A stretch of 36,242 nt of DNA from Candidatus Gastranaerophilales bacterium (GTDB taxonomy: Bacteria; Cyanobacteriota; Vampirovibrionia; Gastranaerophilales; Gastranaerophilaceae): positions 1-36,242 of the forward strand of contig CAJUKY010000018.1 in the NCBI GenBank assembly GCA_910587055.1. Reading direction: 5' to 3'. A model generated the notes under the pieces. That model did no database searches. It worked only from the letters and a program-made list of their open reading frames with translations, and was not told the DNA's origin. Shown piece after piece: positions 31,748 to 36,242 of the stretch (within the stretch, counting starts at the first letter, position 1; the number at the start of each line of letters is the position of its first letter). The position numbers and the translations under genes were made by a program.

Positions 31748-32661
31748 TCTTTTCCTTCATATATTTTTTCAATTTTAGCCAGTTTTAACAGATATTTTTC
31801 TTTTATATCTTTGTTTTTTATTGAGATTAAATCCCCTCCATAGCTTAACAGTCTTTGAATTATTGTAAAATCATTGTCGGATTTAAATTCGATTTTGATA
31901 AAATTTTTATTTTCAAGAATTATTTTTTCTTCATTTAAAAGATTCATTTTTTCTTTAGCATCGGGTTTAATTTTGTAGCAAACGGTTTTGATTTTTGCTT
32001 TATTGAAATTTTCATTTGCCCTTAGTATTTTTACAACTTTTAATATATTGTCCATTCTTAATACGGTTGTATCGGGGTAATCCGGTGAAAAACCCGTCAG
32101 ATAAAGTTTTGAATTATTATATTTTATTTCTTTTAATTTTATGGGAATTTCTTTTTTGCCTGAATGCGGGGAATTATAGAAAAGAACAACATCCTTTTTT
32201 CTTTTTGTAAGTGCATAAAGTTCCATAAATAATTCAAAATCTATATTTAAAAAATATTGAAAATTCATAAGCTCATTATCAGAATCATTTTCAATGTACT
32301 TTGTTATTTTATTTAAAAAATTGCAGAGTCTGATTATAAAAATAGGTTCCGAAAGTTCTATTGCGGCGTTTTTCATATTGCATAAAACTTTGAGCTCTGT
32401 TTTTGTAAGCTTGAATTTTATCGGATGCCAATTTATCTTGTAACGGTAATTTTCTTTTTTCCCGAGGTTTTCAATTTCAAAACCTGCGGATTTCAAAGTG
32501 TTTATATCAAGAGCAATTGCTTCTGATGAAATGTTTTTAAACTGCGGATTGTTGATTAAAATATCTGAGATCTCTTTTTTTGAAGCAGGACCTTTTAATA
32601 ATATATCTAAAATGGACAGTGTTCTTAGCCCTGTAATTGAAACTTTTTGTTTTAATTCCAT
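31744..32661 (-). CDS. WYL-type HTH transcriptional regulator, first of a pair
   Basis: A 305-residue regulator of the same build as its downstream partner. It has an N-terminal winged HTH (about 8-70: RTLSILDILLKGPASKKEISDIL, then IALDINTLKSAGFEI). The WYL-like domain spans about 160-225 (KEIPIKLKEIKYNNSKLYLTGFS, then LRMDNILKVVKIL), and a WCX-like end follows (IIQRLLSYGGDLISI). The two share architecture but little direct sequence, so they may work as a heterodimer. A minus-strand promoter, TTGACT-18-TATAAT, lies 40-70 nt upstream. The pair is divergent from the S1 gene. Confidence 0.75.
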   Translation of the reverse strand: MELKQKVSITGLRTLSILDILLKGPASKKEISDILINNPQFKNISSEAIALDINTLKSAGFEIENLGKKENYRYKINWHPIKFKLTKTELKVLCNMKNAAIELSEPIFIIRLCNFLNKITKYIENDSDNELMNFQYFLNIDFELFMELYALTKRKKDVVLFYNSPHSGKKEIPIKLKEIKYNNSKLYLTGFSPDYPDTTVLRMDNILKVVKILRANENFNKAKIKTVCYKIKPDAKEKMNLLNEEKIILENKNFIKIEFKSDNDFTIIQRLLSYGGDLISIKNKDIKEKYLLKLAKIEKIYEGKE

Positions 32662-32700
32662 AGGTTATTCACATTCAAACTAAATTCAGCGATTGAAATT

Positions 32701-32730
32701 ATTATACAATGTTAAGATGTGTAAAGTCAA
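32701..32730 (-). promoter_or_regulatory. Promoter of the WYL regulator pair
   Basis: On the minus strand, TTGACT (32730-32725), an 18-nt spacer and TATAAT (32706-32701) form a near-consensus sigma-70-type promoter about 40 nt before the first WYL gene. Confidence 0.65.
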
Positions 32731-32751
32731 CTTTCTAATATTAAGTTTTTT

Positions 32752-32760
32752 TGCTATAAT
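32752..32760 (+). promoter_or_regulatory. Extended -10 promoter of the S1 gene
   Basis: TGCTATAAT combines a consensus -10 box with the TGn extension. No strong -35 is seen, as is usual for extended -10 promoters. AAGGAG lies about 11 nt before the ATG at 32807. Confidence 0.6.
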
Positions 32761-32806
32761 ATTTTTAATAATAGTTCAGGTTTGATAAAAAAGGAGTATC
32801 TTTTTA

Positions 32807-33874
32807 ATGTTGTCTAATGAATTGAGTGATGCTGAATACGCACAGCTGTTAAGTCAGTATGAGTACAAATTTCAGAAGGGTGATTTAGTTAAAGGAACAA
32901 TCTGCGGATATGATTCCGAAGGCGCCATAGTAGACATTGGTGCAAAGACCAATGCGATATGTCCTGAAAGAGAAGCAAAACTAAATAAAGAAGACAACAT
33001 TGAAGATATTCTTAAAAAAGATGAAACTTATGAATTTTTAATAATAAGGGAAGAGGATGAAGACGGCCGCTTTACCGTATCTTATAAAAAGGTAGCTGCG
33101 GCATACAGCTGGAAGCAGCTTGAAGAAATTAAAGAAGCTGATAAAGTTATCGAAGGAACGGTTGTTCAGGCGGTTAAAGGCGGTGTGCTGGTTGAAGTAA
33201 TGGGAGTTCGCGGTTTTGTTCCGTCTTCTCATTTAAGAGCAAAAGAAATTGATAATATCATCGGCCAAAACATTGAATTAAAGATTTTAAGCATTGATGT
33301 TTCACAGAATAATTTCATTCTTTCAAACAGAAAAGTTTACGCTGATTCTATTGAAGATATTAAAAAAGATGTATTCGGCCAATTAGAAGTAGGGCAGGTT
33401 GTAAAAGGCGAAGTAGTAAGAATTGCCGATTTCGGTGCATTTATTGATATCGGCGGGGTTGACGGACTTTTACCGTTATCTCAAATAAGCTGGAAATGGG
33501 TTGATCATCCTAATGATATTTTAAAAGTGGGTGAAAAAATCAATGTTGAAATTATAGGTGTAGATTTTGATAAGCAGAGAGTATCACTAAGTTTAAAAAA
33601 TCTTGAACCCGATCCTTGGATTGAAGCCAAGGGCAAAATTCAAGAGGGCGCTGTTGTTAAAGGAAAAATTACAAGAATTAAACACTTCGGCGCATTTGTT
33701 GAAGTATATCCCTGTGTGGAAGCGCTTCTTCCTCAGAATGAACTTTTGCAGTATCAAAATGAGCATGGAGTTATTTTAGATGTAAATGATGTGATTGATA
33801 CTGTTATATTGAAATTTAATCCTGATGATAAAAGAATTTCTTTAAGCACAAATCTTGAAGATGCAAATAAATAA
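32807..33874 (+). CDS. rpsA: 30S ribosomal protein S1-type, four S1 domains
   Basis: An RNA-binding protein that helps load mRNA onto the 30S subunit. The 355 residues hold four S1 OB-fold repeats, at about 20-90 (KGDLVKGTICGYDSEGAIVDIG), 105-172 (VIEGTVVQAVKGGVLVEVMG), 192-262 (GQVVKGEVVRIADFGAFIDIGG) and 278-348 (GAVVKGKITRIKHFGAFVEV). Proteins with this short layout serve as S1 in cyanobacteria and many Gram-positives, against six repeats in E. coli. The gene is monocistronic, with its own extended -10 promoter. Transcription could run on to the intrinsic terminator at 34007-34031. Confidence 0.9.
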   Translation: MLSNELSDAEYAQLLSQYEYKFQKGDLVKGTICGYDSEGAIVDIGAKTNAICPEREAKLNKEDNIEDILKKDETYEFLIIREEDEDGRFTVSYKKVAAAYSWKQLEEIKEADKVIEGTVVQAVKGGVLVEVMGVRGFVPSSHLRAKEIDNIIGQNIELKILSIDVSQNNFILSNRKVYADSIEDIKKDVFGQLEVGQVVKGEVVRIADFGAFIDIGGVDGLLPLSQISWKWVDHPNDILKVGEKINVEIIGVDFDKQRVSLSLKNLEPDPWIEAKGKIQEGAVVKGKITRIKHFGAFVEVYPCVEALLPQNELLQYQNEHGVILDVNDVIDTVILKFNPDDKRISLSTNLEDANK

Positions 33875-33893
33875 CGGTTTTGCCCGAAAAGTC

Positions 33894-33921
33894 TTGAAAA
33901 AAGATAAAAATGGGTTATAAT
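33894..33921 (+). promoter_or_regulatory. Promoter of a candidate small RNA
   Basis: TTGAAA (33894-33899), a 16-nt spacer and perfect TATAAT (33916-33921) lie 20 nt after the S1 stop codon. No plus-strand gene follows, which argues for a short noncoding transcript. Confidence 0.7.
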
Positions 33922-33929
33922 CAAATATA

Positions 33930-34031
33930 AGAGAGAAACGGCAAAGCACTTGCCTCACCGTTTCTTCTGCCCTAGAAGAATGTCACTAAAACTAGGTCAA
34001 TAATCAGCCTTGCATATTGCAGGGCTTTTTT
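33930..34031 (+). ncRNA. Candidate ~100-nt small RNA with three hairpins
   Basis: From a strong promoter the transcript would start near 33928-33931 and end at an intrinsic terminator. It folds into three stems: AGAAACGG (33934-33941) with CCGTTTCT (33958-33965), CCTAG with CTAGG (33971-33975 and 33992-33996), and the terminator stem. It is antisense to most of a 26-codon minus-strand frame. It matches no RNA family I recognise (not tmRNA, 6S, SRP or RNase P RNA). Confidence 0.6.
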
Positions 34032-34052
34032 AATGAACATCATTTTGTCCAT
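33972..34052 (-). CDS. Possible 26-residue peptide opposite the small RNA
   Basis: An ATG-started frame encodes MDKMMFIKKALQYARL followed by IIDLVLVTFF: a basic N-terminus and a hydrophobic end. AAAGGA lies about 9 nt upstream on the minus strand. A possible promoter, TTGGCT-17-TATTTT (34173-34145), would give a leader of about 85 nt. The frame is covered almost entirely by the plus-strand small RNA, the geometry of type I toxin-antitoxin pairs. Coding is unproven. Confidence 0.35.
   Translation of the reverse strand: MDKMMFIKKALQYARLIIDLVLVTFF
34007..34031 (+). terminator. Intrinsic terminator of the small RNA
   Basis: GCCTTGCA (34007-34014) pairs with TGCAGGGC (34018-34025), one T-G pair in eight, with a 3-nt loop and six T residues (34026-34031). 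Confidence 0.93.
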
Positions 34053-34144
34053 TTTCTTTTTCCTTTCTACCTCGCAATAAACTAATATTTTGTCGGGTAG
34101 ATGTCGAGGGCGGTATTCAATTTTCAAAGTTCTAAATATAATTC

Positions 34145-34173
34145 AAAATAAGAAGTTTAAATTAATAAGCCAA
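34145..34173 (-). promoter_or_regulatory. Possible minus-strand promoter opposing the small RNA
   Basis: On the minus strand, TTGGCT (34173-34168), 17 nt and TATTTT (34150-34145) lie just past the histidine kinase stop. It could drive a ~200-nt transcript through the 26-codon frame. The 34053-34178 stretch otherwise holds only the short complementary arms CTACCTCG/CGAGG and TCTACC/GGTAGA. Confidence 0.35.
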
Positions 34174-34178
34174 ATAAG

Positions 34179-35411
34179 TTAAATAATATCAATCAGCGGT
34201 AAAGTGATTAAAAATTCCGTTTTTTCTTCATCTGAGCATGTAAGCTCAATTGAACCCAGCTGCTCTGCCAGATATTTTTTTGAAACACTGAGGCCTATTC
34301 CAAACCCTTCTTTTCTTGTTGTAAAACCGTCTGTGAAAATTTTATTCTTAACATCAGCTTCAATAGGTTCTCCGTGGTTTTGAACGGAAATTTTTGCATA
34401 ATTTTTATCTTTTGAAAGTTCAATAATTATTTCATCATTCTGGGTAAACTGGTTTGCATTTTTAATTATATTGTTTAAAACTGCAAGAAACTTACCCTCA
34501 TCAATTAAAACTTTTCTTTTGTCTCCTTCAAGGGTTGAATTTATAAATATTATTTTATTGTTATTCTGTTTTACAATTTCTTCAAACATTTGAACGGAAT
34601 GAGGTATTACATCTTCAATATCCACCTCTTTTAATTGAAGATTTTCAAACTGCTTAAGTTCGTTTAATTCCATATTGATTAAAGAAATAGATTTTCTTAT
34701 AAGGGATGAAGTTGTGTCATCCGAGAATTTTTTCTCTAAAATCTTAGAATAAATATCAAGAACGCTCAGCTGATTTCTTATTTCATGGCTTGTATGGCGG
34801 ATTTTATCCTTTAATTGCCGGCATTCGTCTTTGGGTTCATATGTTAAAGCTTTATCTTTAAAATCACTTTCTTCAATTGATTCGTTTAAATTTTTTATAA
34901 TGTTTGAAATACAATGGTTTAAAAGCTCGTTTTCACGTCTTTCGGGTTTAAAAGAATAAAATTTTTCTTTTAAATTATCTTTTAATTCAGGCTTAATATT
35001 TTCTAAAACAGTGTCAAAGATATTATTTACCTGTCTTGAATTTAATTTTAGATAAACGTAAGAATTTTCCTTATTTTCATCATCTGAATAATCCCACATA
35101 AAAACAGCATTGTATCTTGAAGAAGTTAAAATTATAAATTCAAGCTCAATAAGTTCATCATGCAGGATAATATCAGGGTCTGAATAATTGTACATCTCGA
35201 TATTTCTTGAATATTCAAGGCGTTTAATTATACTGTCGAGATTTGCCGTATCTTTTAATCTGTGCAGAATAACAGAAGGTACGTTTTCTGAGGCTAAAGG
35301 TTCCAGTATGCTTCTTATAAGCGTAATTATGCTCTTTTTGGAAAACAGGCTCTTTTTCAGCCTGTCTTCTTTTAAAATATAACTTTTTAGATTTTGATAA
35401 AATTTGGACAT
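34179..35411 (-). CDS. Cytosolic sensor histidine kinase
   Basis: A 410-residue kinase of a two-component system. No membrane helix is visible. Residues about 30-140 are a sensor-like region (SSRYNAVFMWDYSDDENKEN, then SYVYLKLNSRQVNNIF) that may be a DICT-type domain, a guess. The H-box RHTSHEIRNQL places the phosphorylated His at 209. The ATPase has the N-box FLAVLNNIIKNANQF and the G-boxes FTTRKEGFGIGLSVSKKYL. It lies 24 nt downstream of its probable partner, the NarL-type regulator, on the same strand. The ribosome binding site (GAAAGAAG) is weak, which may keep kinase below regulator. Confidence 0.88.
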   Translation of the reverse strand: MSKFYQNLKSYILKEDRLKKSLFSKKSIITLIRSILEPLASENVPSVILHRLKDTANLDSIIKRLEYSRNIEMYNYSDPDIILHDELIELEFIILTSSRYNAVFMWDYSDDENKENSYVYLKLNSRQVNNIFDTVLENIKPELKDNLKEKFYSFKPERRENELLNHCISNIIKNLNESIEESDFKDKALTYEPKDECRQLKDKIRHTSHEIRNQLSVLDIYSKILEKKFSDDTTSSLIRKSISLINMELNELKQFENLQLKEVDIEDVIPHSVQMFEEIVKQNNNKIIFINSTLEGDKRKVLIDEGKFLAVLNNIIKNANQFTQNDEIIIELSKDKNYAKISVQNHGEPIEADVKNKIFTDGFTTRKEGFGIGLSVSKKYLAEQLGSIELTCSDEEKTEFLITLPLIDII

Positions 35412-35435
35412 TTGCTTCTTTCTTCAAGAAAAGAT

Positions 35436-36146
35436 TTATACTGCAATTTTTATGTTGTTTCTTGTCATAAAGCCGTTTTTAATTGCATATAAAACAGCCT
35501 GTGTTCTGTCATTCACCTGTAATTTTTGGAAGATATTGTTAACGTGGGTTTTAACAGTAGTTTCAGAGATAAATAATTTTTTTGCAACCCCTTTGTATGT
35601 TATTCCTTGTGTTAATAAACCTAAAACTTCTTCTTCTCTGTTTGTTAAATAATTTAAAAGATTTTCTTCGTCTTCTTTTGCGCTTAATTTTTCATTCTTT
35701 TCAAAATTCTGGAAGTATTCAAAGAATTTAGAACATAAAACATTCGGAAGGTAAATTTTTCCCTGTGCAACTTCATCAAGAGCGTGGATTAACTGGGCTG
35801 ATGCCATAGTTTTTAGGATATATCCTCTTGCGCCGGTTTTCATTGCCCTGAAGATTAAATCCGCATCGTCATATCCGGTGAGTGCAATTACTCTTGTTTT
35901 AAGGTTTAACTTTTCAATTTCGCCTATTGCCGTAATACCGTCAATATCAGGCATGTTCATATCCATTAAAACGATATCGGGCTGATATTTTTTAATTAAA
36001 GAAAGTGCAACATTTACGTTTCCTGCATTTGCGATAACTTCATAATCATTTTCAAGGTTGATTAATTCCCTGATTCCTGAAGCATGATCATAATTATCAT
36101 CTACTACAAGTACTTTTGTCTTTCTCAAAAACTCAGCTCTTCTCAT
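35436..36146 (-). CDS. NarL/LuxR-family response regulator
   Basis: A 236-residue transcription factor with a REC domain at about 10-130 (acidic Asp16/Asp17, phosphoacceptor Asp62 in VLMDMNMPD, Lys near 114 in YILKTM). A C-terminal LuxR-type HTH lies at about 168-230 (LTNREEEVLGLLTQGITYKG, then FISETTVKTHVNNIFQKL). Phosphorylation by the adjacent histidine kinase should control DNA binding. GGAGG is 5-6 nt before the ATG. A perfect 9-bp inverted repeat about 45 nt upstream (36191-36217) could be its own operator. Confidence 0.93.
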   Translation of the reverse strand: MRRAEFLRKTKVLVVDDNYDHASGIRELINLENDYEVIANAGNVNVALSLIKKYQPDIVLMDMNMPDIDGITAIGEIEKLNLKTRVIALTGYDDADLIFRAMKTGARGYILKTMASAQLIHALDEVAQGKIYLPNVLCSKFFEYFQNFEKNEKLSAKEDEENLLNYLTNREEEVLGLLTQGITYKGVAKKLFISETTVKTHVNNIFQKLQVNDRTQAVLYAIKNGFMTRNNIKIAV

Positions 36147-36190
36147 TTTATCCTCCGTTATATTTTTTAAAATTGCTTTTTAGTGTAAAT

Positions 36191-36217
36191 AATGTAATCT
36201 ATTTGACTGATTACATT
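36191..36217. promoter_or_regulatory. Perfect inverted repeat between divergent genes, possible operator
   Basis: AATGTAATC (36191-36199), 9 nt, GATTACATT (36209-36217). The arms are perfectly complementary. It lies between the response regulator gene and a plus-strand gene that starts outside the window, well placed for autoregulation. Confidence 0.5.
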
Positions 36218-36230
36218 TGAATAATACCCT

Positions 36231-36242
36231 ATAAGGAGGAGC
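36231..36242 (+). other. Ribosome binding site of a gene beyond the right edge
   Basis: The window ends with ATAAGGAGGAGC, a near-perfect Shine-Dalgarno on the plus strand. A start codon is expected within about 10 nt outside, divergent from the response regulator gene. Confidence 0.6.

Noticed and set aside
33930..34031. tmRNA, 6S RNA, SRP RNA or RNase P RNA
   Set aside because: The candidate is too short for tmRNA, 6S or RNase P, and lacks the SRP GGAAG/AGCA loop signature.
1..36242. CRISPR array, tRNA or rRNA genes
   Set aside because: No regularly spaced repeats and no cloverleaf or rRNA-like segments were seen on either strand by eye; a dedicated search (tRNAscan, Infernal) was not possible.

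Overview
The window is an AT-rich bacterial chromosome segment. It carries core housekeeping genes (lysS, a Xer recombinase gene, ftsZ, glnA, gyrB, trkA/trkH, lspA, rluD, an S1 protein gene) interleaved with lineage-specific genes. I see no phage genes, insertion sequences, CRISPR arrays, tRNAs or rRNAs. Three things suggest a non-photosynthetic relative of cyanobacteria (Vampirovibrionia/Melainabacteria, perhaps gut Gastranaerophilales): low GC, a family of odd proteins beginning 'M-x-I...(N/S/A)F(K/T/G)(G/S/K)', and a perfect NtcA-type palindrome in front of glnA. This assignment is inference from gene style, not a database match.

Layout. Bases 1-4341: terminator of an upstream gene, lysS, then on the minus strand a GNAT acetyltransferase, a Xer recombinase and two tandem paralogous small membrane proteins. 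Bases 4450-7420: ftsZ (minus) divergent from glnA. Bases 7490-15200: a tagged HD-domain protein, gyrB (minus), a tagged small protein bracketed by two related hairpin elements, an unknown gene, an XRE regulator, a DAACS-type symporter and a tagged membrane protein with an HELEH zinc-protease motif. Bases 15280-18394: trkA and trkH, separated by a structured leader that holds a possible 26-residue membrane peptide. Bases 18396-24114: a long minus-strand gene train (REC-GGDEF protein, double CheW, two exported proteins, LspA-like, RluD, a small coiled-coil protein). Bases 24167-29739: the divergent plus-strand operon of MCP, CheA-REC hybrid, HD protein and TPR protein. Next to it is a minus-strand tagged CheR-like methyltransferase. 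Bases 30863-36146: a tandem pair of WYL-type regulators, an S1 protein gene, a candidate small RNA opposite a 26-residue ORF, then a cytosolic histidine kinase and its NarL-family response regulator. A strong ribosome binding site at the right edge points to another plus-strand gene just outside.

How the genes fit together. The chemosensory block has the parts list of a Wsp-type pathway: a receptor, two CheW modules (here fused), a CheA-REC hybrid and a REC-diguanylate cyclase as the probable output. No CheY or CheB is visible. TrkA and TrkH together form a potassium uptake system. The six tagged proteins otherwise share no common fold (one zinc protease, one HD hydrolase, one CheR-like methyltransferase, two paralogous membrane proteins, one unknown), so the shared N-terminus looks like a modular tag. 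The most unusual items are that tag, the two structured loci with 26-codon peptides (16.7 kb and 34.0 kb), the NtcA-like site and the divergent LspA.
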